Positions 43,331-56,059 of a stretch of DNA of 64,000 nt are shown here, in pieces. This DNA comes from Antitrichia curtipendula (lineage: Eukaryota; Streptophyta; Bryopsida; Hypnales; Leucodontaceae), in the NCBI GenBank assembly GCA_951230915.1, contig OX579639.1, forward strand, positions 14,632,001-14,696,000, given 5' to 3'. Every line of letters begins with the position of its first letter. The stretch's first letter is position 1. The notes under the pieces are model-generated. The model had not been told where the DNA came from, ran no database searches, and was given only the letters and a program-made list of their open reading frames with translations. A program made the position numbers and the translations under genes.

Positions 43331-46300
43331 TTATACTTGATATTCTTTGCATCTACTTCCGTTTGTTCGGGTGGGGAACACCGAGCCATCTAAATTCTTT
43401 AATTGAAGAGAATTGTTGATGAAGGCTTCTTCAATGATGTATGGGCCAGTCCATAGAGCATCAAATTTTCCGGGAAATTCGAGTTTCCGGGCATCTTGGA
43501 CCATAACCCACATACCTGGTTCAAGAGAACGTACTTTGTTTCGTTTGTCGAATGCCACCTTCCGACGTCTTTGTATGGTCTCCACATGTTGCAAAGCCAA
43601 TCTCCGAGATTCACTGAGTGCCTCCAGTTGTTCTAAGCGTTCTCGTAGAGAACTCGTATCGTCCATACGTGCGTCGATAGCAATTCGTAATGACTGTACT
43701 TCAAATTCAATTGGTAAAATGGCTTCAATTCCGTACATTAAGGCGAAAGGAGTAGTCCGAGTAGTGACCTTATATGTAGTACGATAAGCCCATAATGCTG
43801 CTTGTAACTTGACATCCCAATCTCGTTTATTGTCAGTAACAGTCTTGCGGAGGATTCGGACCAATGTTTGATTCACTCGTTCGGTGTGACCATTGGTTTG
43901 GGGGTGATAGGGCGTAGTCTTTCGGTGATTAATTTGAAACATATTGGTCATCAACTCAATAGTTTCGTTGAGAAAATGTGATCCTCGATCACTCACCAAG
44001 ATCTTTGGGCAACCGAAGCGAGAGATGATGTTCTCATAGAGAAAAAGCGCCGTCTGTTTTCCATCTGCAGTTTTTACTGCTTTGGCCTCTGCCCATTTGG
44101 TCAAATATTCCGTAGCAACGATGATATATTGATTACGCCGTGACGAAATTGAGGCAAATGGTCCAATATAGTCAATTCCCCATTTTTCTAATGGGGCAAT
44201 GGGTAGTGATGGATGGAGAGGCAAGTCCAATCGCATGTCATTGCGTGCATATCTCTGACATGCATCACATCCCTTAGTGTGGTCTTTGGCGTTTGCAAAC
44301 AAGGTCGGCCAAAAGTATCCTGCTTGGAGAATCTTTTGAGCAGTTAATCGGCCTGAGAAATGGCCTCCACATGCCCCACCATGGCATGCTTCCAATATAG
44401 ATGCCACTTCATCATAAGATACACAACGTCGAAGGATTCCGTCAACACCTCGCCGGTATAATTTGCCGGCCATTATTGCAAAGTGGGTACTATTAACCCG
44501 GATCTTCCGACGTTCGTTCTTATCTAAACCATCAGGATATTGCTGAGAATTTAGAAATTGAGCAATATGCTCGTACCAAGTAGGTACCGATCGTACTGCA
44601 AATAGTTGATCATCAGGAAATTCATCATTAATATCTTCAGTTCCCACTTCTATGGATAACCGTGATAAATGATCGGCCCGAAGGTGTTTCTTTCCGGGCT
44701 TAAATTCCACCGTATAATCAAATTCTGAAAGTAGTAGTACCCATCGCGCGAGCCTACCGCTTAAGTCAAGTTTGTTAATCAGATACTTAATAGCCATATG
44801 ATCAACAAAAAAAACTATCTGGTTCATTAGGAGGTAGTGTCGAAATTTTTTAATGGAGAATATCATCGCAAGACATTCCCTTTCGGTAGTAGTATAATTG
44901 CGTTCGGCGGATGTTAATTGTCGACTGGCAAACACGATCGGATGTTCGTGATTTGTATCATCCACCACCTGGCATAACGTACTGCCCACGGCTACTGCAG
45001 ATGCGTCACAGTATATGTGGAATGGACGATTCCAATCCGGAGCTCTTAAAACGGGGGCAGTGGTTAACCTTCTCTTAAGCTCATCATAACTGCTTTGACA
45101 TTCTGGAGTCCAGTCAAATTTAACAGCCTTTTTGGTTAAATTTGTGAGAGGTAATGTCTGGGTGGCATAATCCTCTATAACATCACGGTAATATCCCGTA
45201 TGTCCTAAGACTCGTTGTATACCTTTGACGTCAGTAGGAGGAGGAAGCTTGACGATGACTTCTACCTTTTCAGGGTCGGCCATTTTCCCGTCTTTGAACA
45301 CTACAAATCCTAATAAAACTCCCCTTTTAACTCCTAAAAACAATTTGGCAGGATTTAATGCTATCCCTGTCTGTTTACATCGAATGAGGCACTCCCGTAC
45401 TAAAGAAAGATACTCTTTACTGGTAGACTAGGTGCTAAAATCATCAATGTAAACAGTCATAGATTTATGGAGCAGATCCGAAAAAGCAAAACTCATGACT
45501 CTTTGGAATGCAGAGGGTGCATTGCAAAGGCCGAATGGCATTACCTTGTAGATGAAAGTTCCCCATGGGGTGATAAAGGCTGTTTTCGACCAGTCCTCAG
45601 GAGCGATCGAGATTTGGTTATAACCTGAGTATCCATCCATGAAAGTGAAAAGTTCGTTTCCCGCTACCTCGTCCACTATAGTATTAATGAATGGAAGAGG
45701 GAAATGATCTTTTCGGGTGTGCTTGTTCAATTGTCGATAATCTATGCACACTCGAAGTTTACCATTTTTCTTCTTTATCAATACCATCGGTGAAACCCAA
45801 TCAGTAATTTCTATGGGTTGGATGAATTGGGCTTGAAGTAATCGTTCGATTTCGGCTTTGACTACAAGTTGCAAGGACGGGTTCATCCGTCTTTGCCTTT
45901 GTCTAATAGGCAAAGTTCCCGGTATTACTGGAATGGTGTGTTCAACGATATGAGTGGGAATTCCTTGAAGGTCTAAATAGGACTATGCAAATACATCTCG
46001 GTATTCCATAATCAAAGACTTGTAGGCTTGTAATTCTTCTCCTTCGAGATGGATTCCCACCTTTATGAGCTTGGATTCCTCTCCTGGAAATGAGACATCT
46101 ATCTCTTTCCAGTCAGAAGTCTGGACATGAACCGGATCGGTTGGTCCATGATACCAGTCATTAGGTACTGATGGATATGTAATCACATCAGACCCTATCT
46201 GCAAGCCTTCAGCGGTCTTGCGTACGTATAATGGTGGTAAAAGGGCTTCTTCTAGCAAGATGGAGTCCCAGTCTATGTTCTGAGTACCATCTATCTCCAG

Positions 46301-46768
46301 AAGGCAAGCTTCCTCAAAAGGAATGTCGTCCACTAATGGCACGAGTCCTTGTTCGTTTTCATTTTCCAAAAGATTTTCATGTTCCCGTTCCAAAATTGGT
46401 GGAGTTATAATTGGTTTGCCTTCAATCAATGGAGGCAATAGCGAGTCCTTAGGAACGGATAACAAATTTGTTTCATCTTTAGGAACTTTAAAGTACTCTG
46501 GTCCTGACGTGAGTGGTGTTCTGATTTGATTACCATTATCTAGTAAAAGTGAACCTAATCCAACCGTACAGGGCGAGGATACTTTAGTGACCGATCCAAG
46601 CAAATCACGAATATAATTGAAAGGGTTATAAGGGTTACTTACTTCTCTTGAAATGTGAAAGCTAGGTACTACTGGAGGGCTGTTGAATCTTGATAATATT
46701 GAGCTGCTTCCTATTCCTACTTTAGTATTCCAACCTAATGTTGCGGGAGAATGCCGTAGTAGGATCAT
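43331..46768 (-). pseudogene. Ty3/gypsy pol (reverse transcriptase, RNase H, integrase) with two stops
   Basis: One continuous minus frame of about 1,145 codons. The pre-RT linker ends YRDVFA and is followed by a TAG (45985-45983) where plant gypsy elements normally have Trp (TGG). The reverse transcriptase has VCIDYRQLNKHT, FMDGYSGYNQI, PFGLCNAPSAFQ and YIDD. It is interrupted by TAG (45430-45428) just after YIDDFST, where CAG is likely. RNase H has IYCDASAVAVGS and TTTERECLAMIFSIKKFRHYL. Integrase has the HHCC finger (ending CDACQR), the D,D-35-E core (GIDYIGPF, SDRGSHF, HPQTNGHTERVN) and a GPY/F-type C-terminus (LWTGPYIIEE). No gag or protease precedes it. Both breaks are single transitions. 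Confidence 0.9.
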
Positions 46769-47001
46769 GGTTGACGTCGCACCACACTTGTCTTGAAATT
46801 CTGTAAAAATTCTAGTGCTAAGTTAGTAAAATAAATCTAAATAAATGCCTAATTAAGTCTAGATTCCTTTCAAAAGAGATAATTCTAGACTTTTAGATGA
46901 CACATCAAAATGTGTTTGACGGTTAAGTGATTTCCTAAAAACAAACAACTATTAGATAGCTAAAGTGACTGCCTAAGTAGTGCACTAGTTGAGAACTAGA
47001 C

Positions 47002-47020
47002 ACTCCCGGCAGACGCACCA
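47002..47020 (-). other. Primer-binding site for tRNA-Gly(UCC)
   Basis: The plus strand reads ACTCCCGGCAGACGCACCA, identical to the 3' end including CCA of the plant tRNA-Gly(UCC) as I recall it (acceptor GCGTCTG/CAGACGC). The minus strand therefore carries the complementary primer-binding site. It is four bases from the end of the 5' LTR (47025). Confidence 0.75.
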
Positions 47021-47024
47021 AAAA

Positions 47025-48281
47025 TGTGAGTGTTTTAATCTCCCCCCTTCAGAGGTAAAACGTGCACACGGATTCTAGCGGCATAGAAAGTAATCTCTAG
47101 GGGATGAATTTAAACGTAGTGTTCTTTGGCCTTCCAAGCAATGGACACTTTGTTATGTTGATTTTACCTAATTTAAATGCTTCAAAACACACTAATAGTT
47201 AAGAAATAAAGGTTGTTAAGGGTTAATTAAATGCGATTAAACTTCTAACTAAACTAAAATTCTACCTATTCTAAATCAAAGAATACCATTTGCCCTTCCC
47301 GAAATGGTAAAGCAAGCTGGATTTTGATATTCCTAGCAAAAGTTATGCATGGATGAAATTTGGTCCTAATTCTATTCTAAAAACTTCATCCGTCAACTAA
47401 AAATAGCAAAATAATGTGAAATAAATCTAAATTTCAGGGTTAAAAGGTTGATTAAGTTAACTAATGGAATTTTTGAGAAAAAACTTAATTTAAACCTATT
47501 TTCGGAATTCTCATCCCAAGTTAGGTTAAATCTTTATCCACACTTTTATTCTTTCAAATTAAAGTAGTTTAAAAAGTAAAAGGTGGATTTGGAATCTTAA
47601 AAAGATTCTCTAAAAGATTATGGTTTCCAAAGATTCCCTAGTTGTTCCTTGAGAATATTCCTAATTGTTCTTTAATTAAGCCTAATTCTAAGTTATTATT
47701 CTAATTTTAGTGATTTTCTATAGTTTTATGGTTTTTATGGGTAAAGTGATAAATTATTTTTTTATAATGGTAAAAAGTAAGAATTTTGGATTTCTAGGTA
47801 AAAACTTATGAATGAATGAAAATTCCCCTTAGTTGGATGGAATTTGGTTTCAATAAGTTTTATGTAGAATTTAAGGGATAAATTAGGGTTTAATTCCCCC
47901 AATTATTCCAATATTCCCTAGATTCCTAAATTACGTTAGATTTCTTTTGAAATTCTTTTGGATGAAATTACTATTTCGGTTTCCAAATTCACTCAAAGTT
48001 AATCTAATTATTACTGCCACGGTTATAGTTAAGTTTTGTAAGTTTTTCCAATGATTTTAAATTCTAACTAGCTATCGGATTCCTAATTTTGTTAATTTTA
48101 GTTTTCTAATCTGATTTTTAAAAGAATGAAAGCAAAAGAGAAAACAAAAGACAAGTTTTGAAATTCATACCTCAGTATCGAGAATGTCGATCGTCCCATC
48201 ATCGCAAAACACCATCATAATCGTCTCCTCGAAATTCTCCATTGTCTTTCATGTATTTGGAAGAAATCTTAGTATTATTGT
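47025..48281 (-). repeat. Right (5') LTR, part 1, up to the E2 insertion
   Basis: Near-identical to 33829-35085; I see only three differences in 1,257 bases, all C/T. It ends at the E2 target GTATTATTGT. Confidence 0.9.
48272..48281. repeat. Target-site duplication of E2, left copy (GTATTATTGT)
   Basis: Ten bases repeated at 61993-62002. The intact left LTR has this sequence once (35076-35085), so the empty site is directly visible. Nine or ten bases fits a MULE. Confidence 0.95.
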
Positions 48282-48353
48282 GGGGATTGCTATTTTGCGT
48301 GCGTAGAGATGCGAGCGTAGAGCGTAGAGCATAGATTTGCGAGCATAGAGCGT
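48282..48353 (+). repeat. E2 left terminal inverted repeat with GAGCGTA heptamers
   Basis: TGCTATTTTGCGTGCG is shared with the right end; AGAGCGTAGAGCATAG heptamer runs follow. Confidence 0.85.
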
Positions 48354-49152
48354 TAAAAGGTAGTTAATTTTTGGAATGCGAGCGATAAAGTAAAAGTCAT
48401 AGAACATTTTAAGGGTGAATACTCTTAAAATCTTTAATAATGACAGACCTATGACCGTGGAATGAATTGCAGGAATGTAGTGCAGAGGGGTTTTATTTTG
48501 TCAGTACACGTACCATCAAGAAGATGACAGACGCAAGTATCGGAAACAAGGTCCTATAACCGTGCTGATAAGGATTGTAAGAGGTGAGAAGATATGATAT
48601 CTGTGGTTCTGGAGCAAGAAGAAGAATAGAAGGGAAGCCGAGTGAGAGTGAGGAGATATTGTTTAGGAGATTGCAAGAGTTAGGGAGAGTACATGATGGA
48701 GAATGGGTGCGAAAGAGTGAGGAAGAGCACCTACCGTGGTGGTAGACGAACAGATTTTCGTGTGGTTTAGCTTATGGGTAGGGTTTAGAAGGCGGAAGCA
48801 AACAATTTACGGTGCGAAGACATGGTGGGTTTAGGGTTTAGGGTGATTCCGAAACACTTGGAAGATAGACGTAGTTGGCCGCAACAGCGGAAATGTGTTT
48901 AGGGATTCAGAAAACGAGGAAGGCTTAGATATGAGACAGACATTTAATGAATAGGGTAGAAATTCATGTCATGCACTTACATGATTAGTTGGAAATACTC
49001 CAAGAACTTCTATTGGATTTGATTATGGAGCAAGTTTAAAACAACAACAACTCCTTGTGCAGAAACTCTGGCGGTGGTCCTTCAAGTCTCACCGCCTTCT
49101 TTTTAAAGTAGGGGAGAGGATCACATTGTGATAATAGGACTATTTATACTCA
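48354..49152. other. E2 left subterminal region
   Basis: Non-coding. Contains CCTATGACCGTGG (about 48428) and CCTATAACCGTGC (about 48554), related to GGCCATAGGG/CCGTGG strings at the right end (61690-61835) and to 6416-6433 in E1. Two TTTAGGG units at about 48830-48843 are too few to be telomeric. Confidence 0.45.
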
Positions 49153-52100
49153 CTATGCACCGTAGTGTTTAAGTAGCAGAATCTGTAGAACCTGTTTTAC
49201 CTCATTCCAGCTGAAACTAGGAGCGTGCGTAAAGATATGTACCTCGGGATCTAACTTACAAACTATGACGAATATGTAGTACAGGTGCTTACAGTACGTC
49301 CATGCTCCTCGCTTGCCAAGTGACTTTTGTGACATGTCTTTGAATGATGGGCAGTCGCAGCTTGGGAATTGACCAATCGTCAGCAAATACCTAGAGACCT
49401 TAGAAATATTTCTAGACTCTAATGTAACAATGCAGTCGAGAGCTGGAGGAGGAACCATCAGAATACTGCAGATCTCCCCAACAATAGACAAAGCAAAGGC
49501 GCAGTTGTTGTGGTGCTTCGTTGTTGGAGCGGTAGGGTTCATTCGAATGTTTTTCCCGTATCGCTTGGTGGGGTGATCTGAAGGATTTGGAGGAGAAGGA
49601 TAGTTGCTGAGGTTTACGGAAATTCCTTCTGCAAACAACTTTCGAGGGGATAGCTCCACGCGCTCCATGAAGTTAAATCCGGCATTTTCGAGAGTTAGAA
49701 TCTCTTTCCTTGTCAAGTTTGTGCCCATTTTAACAGGCCAAACATCAGGAACTATAGGTTTAGAAACTACCCATTTCCGCCGAGTTCCATTGACACAGCG
49801 ATTGATGTCATCATTGCAAAAAAAAAACTGCATATTTTCCAATCTGACCTTCTTGTAATTGTCCATCAAGCCGGTGTAAGTTGGGGCAGGTGTACTTCGA
49901 TTGTCCTGCACAATCCTTGCCACACATTTCTTTTTAGTCTTGGCCTGCAGAGCAAAGCAAGCTTTCGCAGACGTCCTCGGGAGTCTTGCAATATGCCACT
50001 GCCGCTCATCGCAAACGGTCTCCTGAATTGATTTCACATGCTGTGTTGGAGAATGAGTCAATGGTGACTTGAGTGGGGGAGTAGTGCCTTCTCCTGGTCG
50101 AAGTTCAAATTCTGACTGAGGTTCCTCAGCAGTGAGATCAACAATCTCCGGATTGAGCCGTTGGGCCTTGCGCCTTGGGCGGGAGACACTAATCTTGTCG
50201 GGGCGGTGCGAGTCGAATTCTGATCCCGGAGGGAGATCTGCCTTTCTCTTCAAGGAAACAAAAATTTCCTCCCCTTCTAGATGAGGATCACGTGTGCAGA
50301 AGACGTCAACACCAGGCATATTGGCGAAGGCGGCATGAAGAACCTTTGAATTTCCGGATCGTTGAGCAGTGCGTTGAGTAGCACGAAGACGAAGTTCTTC
50401 TTTCCCCGGACCAGTACCTGACTTTTCACCCTTCAGGAATTGATAGTAAGCAACAACCTGCATGAATGCTCTGACCATATCATCGACAGAAGCAACATAT
50501 AAGTCACTGCCTCTTTTGCCAGACTGTTGCAGCCACTTGTTGTGAATTGACTCCGCCAAATTACATGAGGGCATCTTTGCCAATTCGGTTGGTGACAGGT
50601 CCTGCACGCAATTCTACATGATGAGTGTTGAAACAAGGAATATGAACTCAAACCATTTGGTGAATAGAAAGGAAGAGACTAAAGAACCAGCACTACTGAG
50701 GAGTAGTGCCGATATCGGCATCTTGAGTGCACGGTGAACGAAAGGAAGAGATTAAAGAACTAGCACTACTGAGGAGTAGTGCTGATATCGGCATCCTGAG
50801 TGCACGGTGTGCAAAACGAAGAGAAGAAACGAGTGAACGCCGCACTTACCAATTCCATGAATCCTCCCCACTGACGGTAACGAAAATGCCAGAATGCTAG
50901 CCATAAGTCGAGTCTTGGAAGTCCTTCATCAGTTGAAGCACCAGATGATAACCACCATGCACGGATGGCCAAATATCTACTTTGAGCTTCTTCCAATGAT
51001 ACCGAGTTCTTATATTGTTTACAAAGGCGTCGATGTTGATCCTGTAGGTCTGCTCTGATATCTGCCTTGGTGTGTTTCTCCAGTGATTGCATCCAATGAA
51101 AAAGGCAAGTCCTCTCGCGGTTGATCATAGGGATTGCTGAGTCACCAGAACCGTACACAATACGTATTGCATTCCAGTTTGCCTGTGCACTGTCAGCCAT
51201 GAATCCTTTAAAATTTGGATTAGTAACATCATGCCTAGCAGACATAGCATTCAGATTTTTCCAAAACACTTGTTGAGCTGCCACATCTTCAGATTGCATG
51301 TCGCAAATAGCAATCGTCATGACGCGGCAGTATGTGGAGTCATACACGTGACAAGCCATTGTGGTCCAAGACTTCACCCGTTTGACATGGTCGAACATCA
51401 TCCACGCGTTTTCCAAATCACCTCCGGGTTGCATATGCCTCACCAAGTCGACTCCACTTCCAGAGCCCAACTCCGCCATCTTAAAAATGAAGACCTTGTC
51501 AGAGTCCGTGCCTTGTCCCGGAAACCTGTTCTCCTGGATGAAGGCCCAGTTGCTGACCCCTCTCAGTTTGGTGATGCTATCAAGGACTCCAAAACGACGG
51601 AGGTATCGAAAAGTGGTTACCTCGTTTCTGATACTGGGAGATGACATTTGCTTAAATTTGTCCAGGACAGGGATCAGTTCCTCTATTGCTAGAGTCTTTT
51701 GAGACACACCTTCCGGACATAAAAGTAGTTCGCCAAGGTACTCCTTACTCGCCTCAAGGACAATGGCAGAGTTTGTTGCTGATGGAGTCTTTTCTACATG
51801 TTCACCAATAAGACTACGAAGTTTGGCAGCTGACTCTCGATAATTTCCTTGTTTCACAGGATGTGAATGGAATCCGAGATGGATACAAGCACGGGTCATG
51901 TGACTGGGGCCGTAAACGTAATATATCTTAGCAGGGCAACTATCTAGGCAAGTAGGCTTAACCAGGCAGAAGGCATAGACAACGGTAGAATTAGAGGGGG
52001 GATCAGATTCGGGAACAAAGGCAGAGGAAGCAAGAGCGTCCCACTCAGTTTCATTTGACGTAGACAAACGATTCGGCCGACTTATATATTCGCAAGCGGT

Positions 52101-52961
52101 ATTCGTGCATCGTAGATGTCCCAAGCAATTGGACAATCTGAAAGAAAGTTGAGATGCTGACTTAATATGCGTAGTAGCTGTTCGAGTCCAAGCGTGTCCG
52201 TCATCCTTTTTATCCATGCCATGCAGTTGTCCGGCCTTGGTGGATAGCGGATACTTCCGCATCGGTGGGAGCTCAAAGATAATATCACCATTAAAATCCG
52301 GGGGCAGATATTCTACTTTCTCTATCGTAATTGAATTGTAATCTAACTTGCTAAGAATTGACCTAGCGCCCTTGGTTGTATTCAACTAGTGTAGGCAGGA
52401 GACGATACTTTCAGCATGTGGCAAGGGAGGCTTGGAAGTGGATGGACCTAAGTGACGGGAGGAACCAGACTCAAGAACGGAAGGTGCATGTACGAGCGTG
52501 GGTCCTATAAGGTTGGGAGTAGTAAAGTCTGGCTTTGAAGGGACGCAATCACTATCAGAATCATCACTAAGAAGCAGGACTGGACCATCGCCATGCTCTA
52601 ATTTGACATTCCGAAGCATTGGAGTGACTACTGATGTTGTGGAAGAACGTCTCGCTGAAGAATCGACTGCATTGTCCTTCATTCCATACACGCGGTAGTT
52701 TCCAGGTGACAATGACCAGACCTCACCGCCAAGAGAGTCACACGACATCTGCGCTACAGTGTGAGTGACTTGCCTCGAACCTGGGTCAATAATGTCCAAA
52801 TCTAAATGCAAAGTACCTTCCACAATCTGGAACCTAGAAGCCAAACGAGAACCTGTAACTCTAGCGAGGCCATCCTCCTCTACAACAAAAGAAATCGGCA
52901 CTGCCAATCCATCTCCTCGAATTAGAACCGTATTGAGGATGGCATCCTCCAAAGTAGACAT
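49153..52961 (-). pseudogene. E2 MULE-type transposase with SWIM finger, one in-frame stop
   Basis: Exon 1 52961-50850 and exon 2 50613-49153, joined across a 236-base GT-AG intron (GAATTG|GTAAGT ... ATGTAG|AATTGC) in phase 0. About 1,190 codons. Start chosen at MSTLEDAIL (52961), which aligns with MAMASIHGED in E1. The N-terminal 190 residues form a domain shared with E1, followed by a linker with a TAG at 52388-52386. The core has MFDHVKRVKSWTTMACHVYD, AICDMQSEDV and GFMADSAQANWNAI, then CLFHWMQSLEKHTK. The C-terminal SWIM finger is CDCPSF...CKHLYYIF. Catalyses excision and insertion of the element; the 10-bp duplication is its footprint. Apart from the TAG the gene is intact, so it decayed little. 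Confidence 0.88.
50671..50814. repeat. 72-bp tandem duplication with GATATC palindrome in the transposase intron
   Basis: Two units starting GGAAGAGA(C/T)TAAAGAAC. The first contains the perfect 14-base palindrome TGCCGATATCGGCA (50707-50720), the second TGCTGATATCGGCA. The duplication lies wholly inside the intron. Confidence 0.85.
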
Positions 52962-53781
52962 GGCAATCCTAAATCTGAAAGAGGGAATACAACAGACATG
53001 CAAAACAAGGAAATGAAAAATGTCGCTACCGAATTCCTTGAATAAGAAACGTAGTGCTTGACGACTACGTCAATTTAGTCATTTCATTTAATAACCAAAG
53101 ACATGCCACCATTTAGTAGTATAAGAAAGCATTGTATTACTGAACCGAATTTGGTGGTACACGTTCCATTCAAATAGTATCCGTTCCTAGTTACAAAGGA
53201 CATTGTTGGATCTGCAGCCAGTTGGAACCGGCGGCATATCTGTAGATCCTGCACAGACAACAGAGTGTCTCATTAGACTAAATTCTCTGAGTATGCGTGG
53301 TTATAAAAGCAGTCCTTGAAATTATTATTAAAAAGGCAATTAGTCTATGAATAGCTACAACTACTGCACACGTAATTAGAAGCAAGTAGGCTCTTAACTA
53401 GTAAATCTTCCATAAATTGACCTCCCTCCAGACAACCGTCAATTGAAGTGTCAGAATATTTAAACCGCGAATTGGTGGCGGGACCAACTCTTAAGAACGG
53501 CAACTGCCTTTACGATATTCATTTTCATAATAAATCAGTCATGACGGCGCCATGAGATTGAATATACCAAGCTGTCATTAGTGGACATCGGCCCGTGAGA
53601 ATGGCGACATGCCATTGGTGTTTCTAACATGATCCCTAACATCCCGTGGGGCTGTAGAACTTGTTATTATGGCGCAAGCACTTGAAATAATACCAACATA
53701 GGTATTATGATACATATATAGAACTAGGGTAATAAGTATTGCGGGGAGTGGAGCTGACAATCAATTCCTACGTCCTTCAGA
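52962..53781. promoter_or_regulatory. Divergent intergenic region of E2
   Basis: 820 bases between the start codons of the transposase (minus) and cargo (plus) genes, the same layout as 17432-17986 in E1. No assignable TATA box. Nothing else recognisable. Confidence 0.5.
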
Positions 53782-54109
53782 ATGCCGAAGAGACGAAAAC
53801 GACAAGCTTTGTATTTTACAGATCAGAAGCGTTTGAAGAAGTCTCGGATTATGAGGGAGTTGCGGTCACATTGTCGCATAGCTGATGTAGGAGAGACAGT
53901 TAGAGTCCTTCAATTTGGTAGCAAAGAACCATTAGATAGCGAACTGCAGGGTCTTCCATCAGCTAGCCTTACAGAAATTGCAGAGGAGACGATGGGGGCA
54001 GAACTTCCAGAGAAGTCCTCCCCAGCTAGTAGCGCAAGTGGAAGCTCTCCTGATGAGTGTGCCTTGGATCGTGGCAAGCGATCGAGTAGAAAGGGCACTA
54101 GAGAGCAAG
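53782..54109 (+). CDS. First exon: basic N-terminal segment (E2)
   Basis: Starts MPKRRKRQALYFTDQKRLKK; the Lys/Arg pattern aligns with the E1 exon 17431-17075. The second half is acidic and Ser-rich. The donor GAGCAAG|GTATTG leaves phase 1, met by the acceptor at 55864 which supplies two bases. If unspliced, the frame runs on to a stop at 54210 with a hydrophobic stretch (FFVGFLSSLLVIFKV) that I think is intron. Confidence 0.6.
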
Positions 54110-54879
54110 GTATTGTGACGATGAAATTTTTTGTTGGTTTCCTCTCATCACTGTTGGTGATTTTTAAGGTGTTATCACAAGCATCTTCTGCAAACGCATT
54201 GCAAGCGTGAGTTGCTAGAGGGTTTACCACCTCGGGAAGACAACCCGCGTCATATTTGAAGTAGTAAGGACATTTAGCGATATTTGACAGCTTTGTAGGA
54301 TCTCAAACGCTAAAGATGGTTGCCGGAGAAGTAACTTCTAATTCAAAATGCTAGTACAAGAGAGGCCGAGAGAGTGATTAATGACATTGGAAGTTTCAGG
54401 AGTTGAGTAATTAGTGGGATTGTGAATTAAGTGGAGTTGAGTTTCTTGTCTATCGGGAGACGTCGGAATTTATTCTAGAGTTCGCCAATCCTGGTCTTAT
54501 TGGCCCGTAAGCACTAACCAAAAAAGAAAGGATGTTATTCGCGGGGCTTCATAAACAATTGCGCATAGACACGCATGGAGAATTGAATTAATTCATGATA
54601 GACACGCTTCCAGTGAAAATATCAACAAGGAAAGAAAAAACGAAAACTAGTGGGAATATATTTTTGGTTTTTTGTCGGGAGTGATTTCACATGGCTGGTT
54701 CCTATTGAAGCAACACCGTCTACGAAAAAACTCGTATCTGTCCAGGAGCCACGATCTGAGCAAGGCATCAGGGTTCCGTTTAGCGGCAGGTTGAACTAGT
54801 CGGCCAGGGCATGCAATTCTCGGACGGCGTTGACGATTGGGTTCGGGATTCGATTTGGCAACACTCGCTAGGATTTCGA

Positions 54880-55580
54880 AACTCGTCTTTGCTGTCGACC
54901 TCGGTACTCTTTTGCTCTTGGACGCCACACAGGTTTATGCTCGGACACACAGCCAGGGATCAAAACTCCTTAGCTTTCGGGTCTTGAAGTTGTTCAAGCT
55001 TTGAACACCGGTAGGGTTTCAGTAGTCTTCTGCTCTCGGATTCGGTACTGTTAATGCTCGGACACAACCTAGAGTCTCGGAATTTTTTAGCTCTCGAATG
55101 TCGCAAATGTTAGTGCTTGCATACAAGCCAGGGATCAGTGGTCTTGAACTCTTATCTCCGCGACTTGTTCAAGCTTGGAAACACGCTAGGGTCTCGGTAC
55201 TCCTTTGCTCTTCGTTCCCTTACTTCTTTTTTGTTGGACACACGCCAGGGTCTCGGTACTCTCTTGCTCTCGGATCCAGTACTTAATTCTGCTTGGACAC
55301 ACACCAGGTTCTCGGTACTCCTTTGCTCTCGGATCCAATACTTCATTCTGCTTTTTATGCTTGGACACACGCCAGATCCTGGTACTCTTTTGCCCGCGGG
55401 TCCGTTTCTTCTTTCTGCTTGGATACAAGCCAGGGACAGGTTCTCTATTGCTATCGGACCCGGTCCCGTTTCACGCTTTGACAAATCCCAGGGATAAATC
55501 CTCCTTTGCTCTCAGATCGGGTACTTGTCAACGTTTGGATACTGGTCAGGAAGCTCACCAGATTCTAATACTCCGCAACA
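54880..55580. repeat. Minisatellite of about 59-65 bp, roughly 11 units, in the first intron of the E2 cargo gene
   Basis: Repeating boxes are GGTCTCGGTACTCCTTTGCT, CTCGGATCC and TGCTTGGACACACGCCAGG. It occupies the same intron as the 137-bp satellite of E1. Its complement contains GTACCGAG, the core of the E1 satellite, although the units are otherwise unrelated. Confidence 0.88.
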
Positions 55581-56059
55581 TTCCAAGTTGGGATAATCGA
55601 TAGATTTACGTTTCTCCAGTCCTGTTTAGGGTGCTCGCGAGAATTTCGTCCGATTTGCTAGACATTCACTTTAGGGATTTCAATCTTCATTTGCAAGCCT
55701 TTGATTTTATTGAAGGAGTCAACCAAGGCGATACATTTGGCTCGTTTCATACTACTCGGTCAAGTTTGCAGTTACGATTCACTATTTTCTTGTTTAATTT
55801 GCTGTCCATTCCACCGTTTACTTTTGTGAATTCACTGAAGCCTCACGAGAATGTTGGATTCCAGCAGGTTCTGCCAAGATGGACAATCAAGGCGCAAATT
55901 CGTCACCGACCAGCACAGACAAAGCGGAACTGGAGTGGCAAAAAAAGCGCAATGAGGAGGAAGGAACGGACACCACAGGAGGTAAAATTCCCAAGCTTGG
56001 TGCATGTTTTGTCAACACTCTTATGTGCAATGAATTGCATTTGTCCTCATAAAAAAGAA

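Noticed and set aside
43413..43787. Plus-strand 124-aa frame over pol
   Set aside because: It is antisense to the well-supported integrase C-terminal region and has no recognisable domain.
48825..48845. Plant telomere repeat (TTTAGGG)n
   Set aside because: Only two units are present inside a transposon end.
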